Source of the DNA: Flavobacteriales bacterium
GTDB lineage: Bacteria; Bacteroidota; Bacteroidia; Flavobacteriales_F; PHOS-HE28
NCBI GenBank assembly: GCA_016715895.1
Contig: JADJXH010000004.1
Location: 992,001 to 1,056,000 of the forward strand
Direction: 5' to 3'
Length of the DNA: 64,000 bases
The notes beneath the pieces are model-generated. The model had not been told where the DNA came from, did not search any database, and saw only the letters and a list, made by a program, of their open reading frames with translations. Shown here in pieces: positions 22,727 through 32,331 of this stretch (within the stretch, counting starts at the first letter, position 1; each line of letters begins with the position of its first letter). The position numbers and the translations under genes were made by a program.

Positions 22727-23620
22727 ATGTTCCGTGCCCTGATCCTCATTGTCCTGGTCCTCTGCGCGATCCCTTCCGCAGTGGGTCGCGCGCAGGCCAA
22801 CGGGCCGGCCACGACCGCCATCAATCAGGTCGACGCGCAGGGCCGGCGCACAGGGCCCTGGCGGCTGCTGGCCCCGCAGGAGGGGCGCTCCGGATACACG
22901 GACGGCCAGCTGATCGAGGAGGGCAGCTACCTGAACGGCAAGCGCACCGGGACCTGGGTGCGCTACTGGCCCAACGGCAAGGTGATGAGCGAGATCACCT
23001 ACCACCTGGGCCGGCCAAAGGGCCCCTACAAGACCTATTTCCCCAGCGGCAAGGCCGAGGAGCAGGGCAACTGGGACCTGGACCGCAACACCGGTGCGTT
23101 CAAGCGATGGCATCCCAACGGCGAACTGGCCCAGGAGTTCGTCTTCGATCAGTACGGCACACGGGACGGCCAGCAGAAGTACTACCACGAGAACGGACAG
23201 CTGGCCGTGTCGGTGAACATCGAGCAGGGCAGGGAGGATGGGACCTTGAAGCGGTACTACGCCAACGGCGACCTGCAGCAGGTGGCCGAGTTCGATGGGG
23301 GCGTCATCAATGCCGCCAACAGCAAGTACATCAAGCCGGTGCACCGCGACGCCGCCGTGGCCCCTGAGCCGGTCGGCAAGGTGGCCCCTGCCGTGGGCGC
23401 CGAGGAGCGCCCCAACGCGGTGACCTTCCGCGAGAACGGATACAACACATTGTATGACAGGCAGTTGCGCCTGTCCCAAGTGGGCATGTTCAAGGCCGGC
23501 CGGCTCTACGACGGCAAGCGGTACCGCTACGATGCGAACGGGAAGCTGGTGCGCATCGAGATGTACCAGGACGGGCGCTATGCCGGCGATGGGGTCATCA
23601 CCGACGACGACCTGCAATAG
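22727..23620 (+). CDS. Secreted YwqK/MORN-repeat protein
   Basis: A 297-residue protein with a signal peptide (LILIVLVLCAIPSAVGRAQA) and a series of about eight repeats of the YwqK/MORN type: GTWVRYWPNGKVMSEITYH, GPYKTYFPSGKAEEQGNW, GAFKRWHPNGELAQEFVF, GQQKYYHENGQLAVSVNI, GTLKRYYANGDLQQVAEF and GKRYRYDANGKLVRIEMY. These repeats form an extended beta sheet. Although annotated elsewhere as antitoxin family, this Bacteroidetes form is exported and its role is unknown. It precedes cysS by 43 bases. Confidence 0.85.
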   Translation: MFRALILIVLVLCAIPSAVGRAQANGPATTAINQVDAQGRRTGPWRLLAPQEGRSGYTDGQLIEEGSYLNGKRTGTWVRYWPNGKVMSEITYHLGRPKGPYKTYFPSGKAEEQGNWDLDRNTGAFKRWHPNGELAQEFVFDQYGTRDGQQKYYHENGQLAVSVNIEQGREDGTLKRYYANGDLQQVAEFDGGVINAANSKYIKPVHRDAAVAPEPVGKVAPAVGAEERPNAVTFRENGYNTLYDRQLRLSQVGMFKAGRLYDGKRYRYDANGKLVRIEMYQDGRYAGDGVITDDDLQ

Positions 23621-23638
23621 CCGCGGCAGTGGGCTGGC

Positions 23639-23646
23639 TACCTTCG
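23639..23646 (+). promoter_or_regulatory. Candidate -7 element of cysS
   Basis: TACCTTCG 17 bases before the cysS ATG; matches the TAnCTTnG form seen at many genes in this window. Confidence 0.4.
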
Positions 23647-23663
23647 TGGCCGCTCCGCCGACC

Positions 23664-25148
23664 ATGTCCGACGCCAAGAAAGGTCCGTTCTTCCTGACCA
23701 ACACGCTCACCCGCCGCAAGGAGGAGTTCGTGCCGTTGCGCCCGCCGCATGTGGGCCTCTATGTGTGCGGACCCACGGTGTACAGCGATGTGCACCTGGG
23801 CAACGTGCGCAGCTTCCTCACCTTCGATGTGCTGTACCGCTGGCTGACCTTCATCGGCTACACGGTGCGGTACGTGCGCAACATCACCGATGTGGGCCAT
23901 CTGGTGGGGGATGTGGACGAGGGGGAGGACAAGATCGCCAAGCGCGCCCGGCTGGAACGGCTGGAGCCCATGGAGATCGTGCAGAAGTACACCAATGGCT
24001 TCCACGATGTGATGCGGCTCTTCAACATCCTGCCGCCCAGCATCGAGCCCACCGCCACCGGTCACCTCATCGAGCAGATCGAGATGGTGAAGCGCATCAT
24101 CGGCAGCGGCTACGCCTACGAGGCCAACGGCAGCGTGTACTTCGATGTGCCCCGGTTCGCGGAGAAGCACGCCTACGGCGAACTGAGCGGCCGGAGGATC
24201 GACGAACTGCTGGCGAACACGCGCGACACCGAGGGCATGGACGAGAAGCGCAGCCCACTCGACTTCGCCATTTGGAAGAAGGCCGACCCCACGCACCTGA
24301 TGAAATGGCCCAGCCCCTGGGGGGAGGGCTTCCCCGGCTGGCACCTGGAGTGCAGCGCCATGAGCACCAAGTACCTGGGCCTCACCTTCGACATCCACGG
24401 CGGCGGCATGGACCTGAAGTTCCCGCACCACGAGTGCGAGATCGCGCAGAGCGTGGCCGCTGATGGGCATGCCCCCGTGCGCTACTGGATGCATGGCAAC
24501 ATGCTCACCGTGAACGGACGGAAGATGGCCAAGAGCGAGGGCAACGGCTTCACGCCGGAGGAGCTGCTCACCGGCGACCACAAGCTGCTGGAGAAGGGCT
24601 ACAGCGCCATGACGGTGCGCTTCTTCATGCTGCAGTGCCATTACGCCAGCACGCTGGACTTCAGCAACGCCGCCATGCAGGCCTCGGAAAAGGGACTGGA
24701 GCGACTGATGAAGGCCATGGCGCTGCTGCCGAAGCTGAAGGCCGCCGACACGGACGAGGCCGACATCATGGCCTTGGAGCAGCGCTGCCATGCGGCCATG
24801 AACGATGACCTCAACACGCCGGTGATGATCGCCGAACTGTTCGAGGCCGTGCGCATCATCAATTCGGTGAACGACGGGAAGCTGAAGCTCACCGCCTCAT
24901 CCATCGCGAGGCTTCAGGCCATGATGCAGGTCCTGGTGCGCGATGTGCTCGGCATCCGGGAGGAGACCGCGGCCGCGAGCGGGGGCGACGATGCGTTGGA
25001 CGCCCTCGTGCAGGAGTTCATCCGCCTGCGCGCCGAGGCCAAGGCCCGGAAGGACTTCGCCACGGGCGATGCCATTCGCGACCGGCTGGCGGCCATCGGC
25101 ATCGTGTTGAAGGACACCAAGGAAGGCACCACATGGGAGCGCGCATGA
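23664..25148 (+). CDS. cysS: Cysteinyl-tRNA synthetase
   Basis: A 494-residue class I synthetase that charges tRNA-Cys. The zinc Cys is in YVCGPTVYSDVHLGNVRS (the HLGN is the HIGH signature), further zinc ligands are in WHLECSAMS and HHECEIAQS, and the KMSKS loop reads KMAKSEGN near residue 285. The C-terminal DALR-type domain (about 345-494) includes DLNTPVMIAELFEAVRIIN. Length is normal. The start MSDAKKGPFFLTNTLTRRKE follows a -7-like box. The TGA overlaps the ATG of the M28 peptidase gene, implying coupling. Confidence 0.97.
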   Translation: MSDAKKGPFFLTNTLTRRKEEFVPLRPPHVGLYVCGPTVYSDVHLGNVRSFLTFDVLYRWLTFIGYTVRYVRNITDVGHLVGDVDEGEDKIAKRARLERLEPMEIVQKYTNGFHDVMRLFNILPPSIEPTATGHLIEQIEMVKRIIGSGYAYEANGSVYFDVPRFAEKHAYGELSGRRIDELLANTRDTEGMDEKRSPLDFAIWKKADPTHLMKWPSPWGEGFPGWHLECSAMSTKYLGLTFDIHGGGMDLKFPHHECEIAQSVAADGHAPVRYWMHGNMLTVNGRKMAKSEGNGFTPEELLTGDHKLLEKGYSAMTVRFFMLQCHYASTLDFSNAAMQASEKGLERLMKAMALLPKLKAADTDEADIMALEQRCHAAMNDDLNTPVMIAELFEAVRIINSVNDGKLKLTASSIARLQAMMQVLVRDVLGIREETAAASGGDDALDALVQEFIRLRAEAKARKDFATGDAIRDRLAAIGIVLKDTKEGTTWERA

Positions 25149-26149
25149 TCCCCCTTCGCAGGTGGTCCTGGCTGGCGCTGGCGTTCGCCGTGCAGGCCTG
25201 CACGCCGGACGGTCCGCCGAAGCAGGAGGTGCCGAAGCCGGTGCCTGTGCAGCTGCCGCCGGCACCACCGTTCAACGCCGACAGCGCGTACGCCTTCGTG
25301 GCGCAGCAGGTGGCCTTCGGGCCGCGTGTGCCCGGTACCCCGGCGCATGCGGCCTGTGGGGACTGGATCGTGGCCCGGCTGAAGGCGTCGGGGGCGAGCG
25401 TCACCGAACAGCGCGGCACGGTGACGGCGTTCAACGGCAACCCCCTGCCGCTGCGCAACATCATCGGCAGCTGGCGTCCCAGCGCCCGCGAGCGCATCCT
25501 GCTGCTGGCGCACTACGACACGCGTCCTTTCGCCGACAAGGACGAGGAGCGCCGCAACGAGCCCATCCTCGGTGCCAATGACGGCGGCAGCGGTGTGGGC
25601 ATTCTGCTGGAGATCGCGCGGCACCTCGGAACGGCCACGGACACCGCATTGCTCGGGGTGGACCTGCTCTTCACCGATGTGGAGGACTACGGAGAGCCCA
25701 CCGGGGCCATGACCATGGAGTCCAACAGCATCGCCACCTGGGCCCTTGGCAGCCAGTACTGGGCCAAGAACCCGCACGTGGCAAGGTACACCGCGCGCTT
25801 CGGTGTGCTGCTGGACATGTGCGGGGCGAAGGATGCGCGCTTCTACCAGGAGTCGATCAGCATGCAGTATGCCCCGCAGGTGGTGCGCAAGCTGTGGCGG
25901 ACCGCGGCGGCGTTGGGCCATGGGGGCCGTTTCGTGGCGGAGACGCGCCACTTCGTAGGCACGGACGACCACCTGCCGATCAACGAGCTGCTGCGCATCC
26001 CCACGGCGGACATCATCGAGTACCACGAAGCCACCGGGGCCTTCCACCCCAGCTGGCACACGCACGATGACGACATGGACGTGATCGATCGTGCCACATT
26101 GCACGCCGTGGGCTCCACGGTGATGGAGGTGCTGTGGAAGGAGCGGTGA
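25145..26149 (+). CDS. M28-family lipoprotein, glutaminyl-peptide cyclotransferase-like
   Basis: A 334-residue zinc hydrolase or cyclase. The start at 25145 overlaps the cysS stop (ATGA) and gives a lipoprotein signal (MIPLRRWSWLALAFAVQAC). Zinc-site motifs of the M28/QC fold are present: LLLAHYDTRPFADKD (His-Tyr-Asp), GANDGGSGVGILLEIAR, DLLFTDVEDYGEP, and FHPSWHTHDDDMDVID. The pattern HYDTRP with EDYGE and the late HTHDDD is that of bacterial glutaminyl cyclases, which form N-terminal pyroglutamate on exported proteins. Aminopeptidase activity is the alternative. An envelope location fits the many exported proteins here with Gln after the signal peptide. Confidence 0.85.
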   Translation: MIPLRRWSWLALAFAVQACTPDGPPKQEVPKPVPVQLPPAPPFNADSAYAFVAQQVAFGPRVPGTPAHAACGDWIVARLKASGASVTEQRGTVTAFNGNPLPLRNIIGSWRPSARERILLLAHYDTRPFADKDEERRNEPILGANDGGSGVGILLEIARHLGTATDTALLGVDLLFTDVEDYGEPTGAMTMESNSIATWALGSQYWAKNPHVARYTARFGVLLDMCGAKDARFYQESISMQYAPQVVRKLWRTAAALGHGGRFVAETRHFVGTDDHLPINELLRIPTADIIEYHEATGAFHPSWHTHDDDMDVIDRATLHAVGSTVMEVLWKER

Positions 26150-26155
26150 GGATCC

Positions 26156-26200
26156 ACGAACAGGAAGGGCCCACCGAACCGGTGGGCCCTTCCTGTTCGT
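26156..26200. terminator. Bidirectional terminator between convergent genes
   Basis: ACGAACAGGAAGGGCCCACC, a GAACC loop region, and GGTGGGCCCTTCCTGTTCGT form a 20-base perfect stem between the M28 gene and the convergent T9SS gene. Confidence 0.9.
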
Positions 26201-26209
26201 GACCGCTCC

Positions 26210-28195
26210 TCAGCGCTTCACGAAGCGCTCCTGCAGCAGGCTGCCTTCCTGGTCCACCTGGATCACGTACACCCCGGGGGCGATGCCGGTGATGTCCACG
26301 GTGGGCTCATGGAGGACGGTGCGCAGCACGGGCTGGCCGGCGGTATTCAGCACGGTGGCGATCGCGTTGCGCAACGGGGTCTCCGAGCTCAGGTACAGGA
26401 TGGTCTCGGCCGGGTTGGGAAAGGCGTTCAACAGGGTGGGGCGCACGGACTCGTTCACAGCGGTGGAAAGGCCCTCGATCACATGCACCGCACCATTGAC
26501 CGCGACCGCGTTGATCACATCCACGATCCCGCTGGGCCAGTATACGGTCACCTGATCCACTTCGCTGTCCTGGCCCAGCCCGAAATGGGCGTTCAGCGTG
26601 CTCATGTACCGGAACCCGTCCCCGCTCCGGATGTCGCGGATCTGCGTGCCGGACGCGGTGATGATCTCCACGCGGGCGCCGATGCCATTGGTGTTGCTCA
26701 CCGTCCCCTGCAGGGTCACCTTCAGCCAGTTGTTGCCGGTGAGGGCGTTCACGTGCACGGTGCTGCCGTTGACGATATCCAGGTAGCCGTCGTTGTCCAG
26801 GTCGCCCACCGGTCCGTTGGTCGGGGTCACCGTGTGCAGGCTGAAGGTCATGTCCCCGTTGTTGCGGAGCAGCTTGCCACCGCCCAGCACATCGAGCCAG
26901 CCGTCGTTGTCGAAGTCGTGGGTGATCCACTCGATGCTGGTGCCACCGTGGACGTCGAAGCCCGAGCCGACCGTCACGTTGGTGAAGGTGCTGCCGTCAT
27001 TGCGCATCAGCTTGTGGCCCCCGTTGGTGAAGGAGCTGGCACCCTGCACCAGGTCCATGTCGCCGTCGTTGTCGTAATCGCCCCAGGCCGAGCTCCAGCT
27101 CTGCTGGTTGTCCGCCAGGTTCATCAGCGCGGCCACCTCGGTCCACGTGCCGTCCCCGTTGTTGCGGTGCAGCTGGTCGATGTTGGCCGGGCCGACACCA
27201 CCGCGGCACTTGGCGATGAAGAGGTCCACATCGTGGTCGTTGTCATAATCCACCCAGATGCTGCCGTAGTTGCCGCCATCGGGCGTGTCGCCAAGTCCGC
27301 CCTGATAGTAGGTGAGGTTGCCCTGGCCGTCGTTCAGGTAGTACACGTTGGGCTCCACGTCGTGGCAGATGAAGGCGTCCAGGTGCCCGTCGTTGTTGAT
27401 GTCCACGTAGTTGGAGCGCTGGCAGAAGATCCACTCGGTCTGCGAGTTCTCGATATAGGCGGTGGCGTCGGCGTTGGCCAGCATGAAGGTGGCCGATCCC
27501 CCGGCGTAGAGCAGGTCGTTGTATCCGTTGCCGTCCAGGTCCCCGGCCGCCATGCTCCAATAGGGCGTGGTGTCCGCCGTATCGGTGGGGAAGGTGGTCT
27601 GGACAAGTCCACCACCGGCCTGCTGGTGGTTGATGGTGATCTGCAGGTCGGTGACCCGCACCACATCGTCCAGATGGTCCCCGTTCATGTCCACGGCGGC
27701 CTGGCCGGAGCCGCTGGCGGCCGGCAGGGTCAGGGGCGAAAAGCTGAACACCGGGATCACGATCGGGGATTCGGTGAGCGAAAAGGTGAAGCCATTGGAG
27801 CTCCAGCGATTGTCGAAGGCGATGATGTAGGTGAAGCCGGCCGCCACGTTGAAGGTGAGGAAGGCGGTGTTGTTCACACCGGAATCATCGTCACCCGCCA
27901 CGCAGGCCAGGGCGCCGCAGCCGCCCAGGTACACATGCACCCGGCTGTCGGTCAGCGCCCCCACGGCCGTGTTGATCGCCACGGTGTAGCTGGCCGTGGG
28001 CGTGTAGCTGTACCACTCGCCCGCTGTTGCCCCGGCGCCGTTCTGGGCGCAAATGGGTGTGGGCACCTGCGTGCCATTGACCGCGGAGACCACGTAGGTG
28101 CCGGCGGTGATGGGCAGGGCCGTCGCACAGTTGTCCTGTGCCAGGGTCGGCAGTGCGGCGAGCAGGCCGATCGTGATGGGGAGCAGTGGCTTCAT
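26210..28195 (-). CDS. T9SS-exported FG-GAP/VCBS-repeat protein with ASPIC/UnbV domain
   Basis: A 661-residue exported protein: signal peptide MKPLLPITIGLLAALPTLAQ; a PPC-like N-terminal domain (about 22-145, ATAGEWYSYTPTASYTVAIN); FG-GAP/VCBS repeats from about 165 to 470 with calcium-type loops (VDYDNDHDVDLFIAKC, GDYDNDGDMDLVQGAS, HDFDNDGWLDVLGGG, GDLDNDGYLDIVNGS); an ASPIC/UnbV domain (about 485-570, NNWLKVTLQGTVSNTNGIGA, then VYWPSGIVDVI); and a T9SS type A tail (LLNAFPNPAETILYLSSETP, GIAPGVYVIQVDQEG, RFVKR). A calcium-bound beta-propeller on the cell surface is expected; the ligand is unknown. Confidence 0.9.
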   Translation of the reverse strand: MKPLLPITIGLLAALPTLAQDNCATALPITAGTYVVSAVNGTQVPTPICAQNGAGATAGEWYSYTPTASYTVAINTAVGALTDSRVHVYLGGCGALACVAGDDDSGVNNTAFLTFNVAAGFTYIIAFDNRWSSNGFTFSLTESPIVIPVFSFSPLTLPAASGSGQAAVDMNGDHLDDVVRVTDLQITINHQQAGGGLVQTTFPTDTADTTPYWSMAAGDLDGNGYNDLLYAGGSATFMLANADATAYIENSQTEWIFCQRSNYVDINNDGHLDAFICHDVEPNVYYLNDGQGNLTYYQGGLGDTPDGGNYGSIWVDYDNDHDVDLFIAKCRGGVGPANIDQLHRNNGDGTWTEVAALMNLADNQQSWSSAWGDYDNDGDMDLVQGASSFTNGGHKLMRNDGSTFTNVTVGSGFDVHGGTSIEWITHDFDNDGWLDVLGGGKLLRNNGDMTFSLHTVTPTNGPVGDLDNDGYLDIVNGSTVHVNALTGNNWLKVTLQGTVSNTNGIGARVEIITASGTQIRDIRSGDGFRYMSTLNAHFGLGQDSEVDQVTVYWPSGIVDVINAVAVNGAVHVIEGLSTAVNESVRPTLLNAFPNPAETILYLSSETPLRNAIATVLNTAGQPVLRTVLHEPTVDITGIAPGVYVIQVDQEGSLLQERFVKR

Positions 28196-28214
28196 GGGTG
28201 GTCCGGGGTGATGT

Positions 28215-29330
28215 TCAGGGGCAGGGTGGTCCGAGCGAGGCGATCCATTCGTTGATCAGGGCAAGCCCCTCGCGATGTACGAGGGTTCGGCCGAGAAGGG
28301 GCATGCGCACCGCACCATCGGTGGAGCTCAAGCGCAGGTGCATCATGGAGCGGGTGGTGTCGCCGGCGGCCACGATGTGGGTCACCGAGGGATCGATCGG
28401 GTCGTCCGGCAGCACGCAGACCCCGAGGTTCGCCGGGTCGTCGGTATCCTGGAACGCCAGCCGCAGCGGGCGGTAATCGCAATGGCGCTGGTCCGAGTGG
28501 CAGTGGGCGCATTGCATGTCCAGGTAACCGCGCACACGGTCCACCACCGGCAGTGACGGCTCCGTCCAGTCCGGCGTTGCTTCGATCCCCGAAGGAAGGC
28601 CCGGCGCGAGGTAGCCTTCCTGCACCCACCGCGCCAACTGGTTCATCGTGCCCTCCGGGTAGGCCATGTCCGCGTTCAGGTTGCGCGGCTTCGGGCCGAT
28701 GGGCAGCGGATCGGTGTTCACCTTGTGGCAGGTGAAGCACTCGGAGGCCGAGGGAATGCGGTAGGTCGTGCTCATCGTCCCATGCTCGGCGTCCGTCCAG
28801 CTGATGGGCAGATAGCTGCCGTCCATGTCGAGGTGGGCTTCGATCTGATCGGGGGTCCACACGTAGTTCGCGAACTCCCACACCCCGTTGCGGCGGAACA
28901 TCAACCGGGTCTCGATGATTCGGCGCTCCCCGTCAGGCACCGTGTTGTCGTACCAGAAGTTCTTGATCAGGACGGCCCCTTCATCGAAGGCCAACGGCTC
29001 ATGGTCGCTCACGTAGTGGGCTTGGGCGCCCTCCGGCATCCACACGAAGCGGTTCTTGTGGGCGTAGTCCGTGAACAGGGTGTTGATCGGGGCGAAGGGA
29101 AGCACGCCGGCATTGGGCTGCAGGTCGGCCAGGTCTCCCGTGAAGAACCGATAGGCGCTCAGGGTGGAGTAGGGCACGTTCGCCAGATCGAAGATCACCG
29201 GCTCCCCCGGCTGCGCGGCCGGTGCACCCTCCGGTGCCATCACCTCGTGCCGGCAGGCCGTGAACAGGACCGCGCACACGCCGGCCAGGCGGACCGCCCA
29301 GGGGGTGAAGGGGTGCAGGCCGCAGCGCAT
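28215..29330 (-). CDS. Lipoprotein with two c-type haem motifs
   Basis: A 371-residue protein. The start at 29328-29330 gives a lipoprotein signal (RLAGVCAVLFTACRHEV), and a TACCTTCG box ends three bases before it. Two CxxCH motifs are present: CFTCH near residue 197 and CAHCHSDQRH near 272. The rest includes VWMPEGAQAHYVSDHEPL and ASECFTCHKVNTDPLPIGPK, matching the SO2930-like haem lipoproteins found in marine and Bacteroidetes genomes. A role in periplasmic or surface redox chemistry is likely; the partner is unknown. It follows the FG-GAP gene start by 19 bases on the same strand, so they may share a transcript. Confidence 0.8.
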   Translation of the reverse strand: MRCGLHPFTPWAVRLAGVCAVLFTACRHEVMAPEGAPAAQPGEPVIFDLANVPYSTLSAYRFFTGDLADLQPNAGVLPFAPINTLFTDYAHKNRFVWMPEGAQAHYVSDHEPLAFDEGAVLIKNFWYDNTVPDGERRIIETRLMFRRNGVWEFANYVWTPDQIEAHLDMDGSYLPISWTDAEHGTMSTTYRIPSASECFTCHKVNTDPLPIGPKPRNLNADMAYPEGTMNQLARWVQEGYLAPGLPSGIEATPDWTEPSLPVVDRVRGYLDMQCAHCHSDQRHCDYRPLRLAFQDTDDPANLGVCVLPDDPIDPSVTHIVAAGDTTRSMMHLRLSSTDGAVRMPLLGRTLVHREGLALINEWIASLGPPCP

Positions 29331-29333
29331 GAC

Positions 29334-29341
29334 CGAAGGTA
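29334..29341 (-). promoter_or_regulatory. -7 element of the dihaem lipoprotein gene, leaderless position
   Basis: Minus-strand TACCTTCG three bases before the ATG. Confidence 0.4.
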
Positions 29342-29411
29342 GACGCTTGGACCGGACCGGACGGCGCCTTGGTGTCGGGCGGTCTTGCGATCCTGCACCG
29401 GCAGGCCGGGC

Positions 29412-29419
29412 TATCTTGC
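29412..29419 (+). promoter_or_regulatory. -7-like element of polA, leaderless position
   Basis: TATCTTGC four bases before the polA ATG at 29424; a weaker match to TAnnTTTG. Confidence 0.35.
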
Positions 29420-29423
29420 CCGC

Positions 29424-32288
29424 ATGTCCGATGCGACCCTGTCCGGAGCTGCGACCGCCGATGCGGACAAGCGCCTCTTCCTCCTCGACGCCTACGCCCT
29501 CATCTACCGGGCCTACTTCAGCTTCATCCGGGCACCCCGGGTGAACAGCAAGGGCTTCAACACCAGCGCGGCCTTCGGCTTCACCACCACCCTGCTCGAC
29601 CTCATCAAGCGCGAGCAGCCCACCCACATCGCCGTGGTGTTCGACACCGCCGCGCCCACCGAACGGCATGAGACCCTGCTGGACTACAAGGCCAACCGCG
29701 AGGAGATGCCCGATGACATCCGCAGCAACGTGCCCTACATCCGCCGGATCATCGAGGCGCTGAACATCCCCGTGCTGGAGAGCGACGGCTACGAGGCCGA
29801 TGATGTGATCGGCACCCTGGCGAAGAAGGCCGAGGCTGAGGGCTACACCACCTACATGGTGACCCCGGACAAGGACTTCGGGCAGCTGGTGACCGACAAG
29901 ATCATCATGTACAAGCCCGGCCGCGGTGGTGATCCGCCCGAGAAGCTGGGCCCGAAGGAGATCTGCGAGCGCTGGGGCTTACAGACCACCGACCAGGTGA
30001 AGGACATCCTCGGCCTCATGGGCGATGCGGTGGACAACATCCCCGGCATCCCGGGCATCGGCGAGAAGACCGCCATCAAGCTGGTGCAGCAGTTCGGCAG
30101 CCTGGAGGGCGTGATCGAGAACGCCGACAAGCTGAAAGGCAAGCAGCAGGAGAACGTCATCGCCTTCGCTGAGCAGGGCCGCCTGAGCAAGAAGCTGGCG
30201 ACCATCCTGATCGACGCACCCGTGGAGCTGGACCACGACGCGCTCCATCTGGATCCGCCGGACAAGGACAAGGTGCTGGAGGTGTTCAGCGAGCTGGAGT
30301 TCAAGACCCTCGCGAACCGGGTGCTGGGCGGCGAAGCCAACGGTGCGGCGGAAGAGCCCAAGGCCGCGAAACGTGGGAAAGCGGCGGCGGTCAACCCCGG
30401 CCAGGTGGACCTCTTCGGCAGCCATGTCGATGCCGAGGGCAACGTGGAGCTGACCGAGCTGGCCACCATCGACACCGTGCCGCACCGCTACTTCCTGGCG
30501 CGCACCAGCGAGGACCTGTACATGCTCGCGGCCCAGCTCAAGAAGCAGCCGCGCTTCTGCTTCGATACGGAGACCACCAGCACCGACGAGCGCGTGGCCG
30601 AACTGGTGGGCCTCGCCTTCAGCTGGAAGCCCCATGAAGGCCACTACGTGCCCGTGCCCGCGGACCAGGCCGAGGCCCAGCGTATCGTGGACATCTTCAA
30701 GCCCATCCTGGAGAACGAAGCCATCGGCAAGGTGGCGCAGAACGCCAAGTACGACATCCGGGTGCTGGCCCGCTACGGTGTGGAGGTGAAGGGCCCGCTC
30801 TTCGACACCATGGTCGCGCACTTCCTGCTGAAGCCCGACCTGCAGAAGCACGGCATGGACTACCTGAGCGAGACCTACCTGGGCTACCGGCCGGTGAGCA
30901 TCACCACGCTCATCGGTGAAAAAGGACGCGGCAAGGTGCAAAAGAGCATGCGCGACGTGGAGGTGGAACTGGTGAAGGAATACGCCGCAGAGGACGCGGA
31001 CATCACCTGGCAGCTCGCCAAGAAGCTGGAGCCGCTGCTCGCCGAGGACGAAGTGACCGGCCTGTTCAACGACGTGGAGATGCCACTGGTGCACGTGCTC
31101 GCCGACATGGAGACCGAGGGCATCCGCATCGACATCCCGGCCCTGAAACAGTTCAGCGAAGAGCTGGGCACCGAGCTGGTGCGCCTGCAGGACGCCATCC
31201 ACCAGGCCTGCGGGGTGAACTTCAACATCGACAGCCCCAAGCAACTGGGCGATGTGCTCTTCGAGACCTTGAAGCTCGGCGGCGACAAGGTGAAGAAGAC
31301 CGCGAAGACCGGGCAGTACCAGACCAGCGAGGACATCCTGCAGGAGCTGACCAACGCGCACCCTGTGATCCCGCTGATCCTGGACTACCGCAGCCTGCGC
31401 AAGCTGAAGGGCACCTACGTGGACACCCTGCCCGAAGCGGCCGACCCCGTGACCCACCGCGTGCACACCAGCTACCTGCAGACCGTGGCTGCCACCGGGC
31501 GCCTGGCCAGCAACGACCCCAACCTGCAGAACATCCCGATCCGCACGGAGAAGGGCCGCGAGATCCGCAAGGCCTTCGTGCCGCGCAGTGAGGAATACCA
31601 GCTGCTCAGCGCGGACTACAGCCAGATCGAGCTGCGCATCATCGCCCACATGAGCGGCGACCGCAACATGCAGGAGGCTTTCCGCCATGGGCTGGACATC
31701 CACGCGGCCACGGCCGCCAAGGTGTTCAACGTGGACATCGCGGAGGTGACGCGCGAGCAGCGCAGCCGGGCCAAGGCCGTGAACTTCGGCATCGCCTACG
31801 GGCAGGGGGCCTTCGGCCTCAGCCAGAACCTGGGGATCCCGCGGGCGGAGGCCAAGCAGATCATCGACGACTACTTCGCGCAGTTCCCCGGCGTGCGCAA
31901 CTACATGGACGAGATGATCGGCTTCTGCCGCACCCACGGCTACATCAAGACGTTGATGGGCCGGCGCCGCTACCTGCCGGACATCACCAGCGCCAACAAC
32001 ACGGTGCGGGCCCAGGCCGAGCGCATCGCCATCAACGCGCCCATGCAGGGTTCGGCGGCGGACATCATCAAGGTGGCCATGGTGAACATCCACCGCGACA
32101 TCAAGGCGCAGGGGCTGAAGAGCAGGCTGCTGCTGCAGGTGCACGACGAACTGGTGTTCGACGCGCATGTGGACGAGCTGGCCACGATGAAGGAGCTGGT
32201 GAAGGAGCGCATGGAGGGTGCCCTGGCGCTGGATGTGCCGCTGGTTGTTGACATGGGCGTGGGGAAAAACTGGCTGGAGGCGCACTGA
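29424..32288 (+). CDS. polA: DNA polymerase I
   Basis: A 954-residue repair and lagging-strand polymerase with all three domains. The 5' nuclease (about 1-290) shows LFLLDAYALIYRAYF and DGYEADDVIGTLAKKAE. The 3'-5' exonuclease (about 370-560) keeps its acidic pair in FCFDTETTSTDE, so proofreading is probably active. The polymerase (about 570-954) has LLSADYSQIELRIIAHMSG (motif A, near 730), the O-helix RSRAKAVNFGIAYGQGAFG, and motif C VHDELVFDAHVDEL (near 906). The start at 29424 (MSDATLSGAA) is preferred over an upstream in-frame codon inside the divergent promoter region. Length is normal. Confidence 0.97.
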   Translation: MSDATLSGAATADADKRLFLLDAYALIYRAYFSFIRAPRVNSKGFNTSAAFGFTTTLLDLIKREQPTHIAVVFDTAAPTERHETLLDYKANREEMPDDIRSNVPYIRRIIEALNIPVLESDGYEADDVIGTLAKKAEAEGYTTYMVTPDKDFGQLVTDKIIMYKPGRGGDPPEKLGPKEICERWGLQTTDQVKDILGLMGDAVDNIPGIPGIGEKTAIKLVQQFGSLEGVIENADKLKGKQQENVIAFAEQGRLSKKLATILIDAPVELDHDALHLDPPDKDKVLEVFSELEFKTLANRVLGGEANGAAEEPKAAKRGKAAAVNPGQVDLFGSHVDAEGNVELTELATIDTVPHRYFLARTSEDLYMLAAQLKKQPRFCFDTETTSTDERVAELVGLAFSWKPHEGHYVPVPADQAEAQRIVDIFKPILENEAIGKVAQNAKYDIRVLARYGVEVKGPLFDTMVAHFLLKPDLQKHGMDYLSETYLGYRPVSITTLIGEKGRGKVQKSMRDVEVELVKEYAAEDADITWQLAKKLEPLLAEDEVTGLFNDVEMPLVHVLADMETEGIRIDIPALKQFSEELGTELVRLQDAIHQACGVNFNIDSPKQLGDVLFETLKLGGDKVKKTAKTGQYQTSEDILQELTNAHPVIPLILDYRSLRKLKGTYVDTLPEAADPVTHRVHTSYLQTVAATGRLASNDPNLQNIPIRTEKGREIRKAFVPRSEEYQLLSADYSQIELRIIAHMSGDRNMQEAFRHGLDIHAATAAKVFNVDIAEVTREQRSRAKAVNFGIAYGQGAFGLSQNLGIPRAEAKQIIDDYFAQFPGVRNYMDEMIGFCRTHGYIKTLMGRRRYLPDITSANNTVRAQAERIAINAPMQGSAADIIKVAMVNIHRDIKAQGLKSRLLLQVHDELVFDAHVDELATMKELVKERMEGALALDVPLVVDMGVGKNWLEAH

Positions 32289-32331
32289 CCTGCGGCCGGT
32301 CGGGATGGACCTTTACCGCAGACTGGATCCC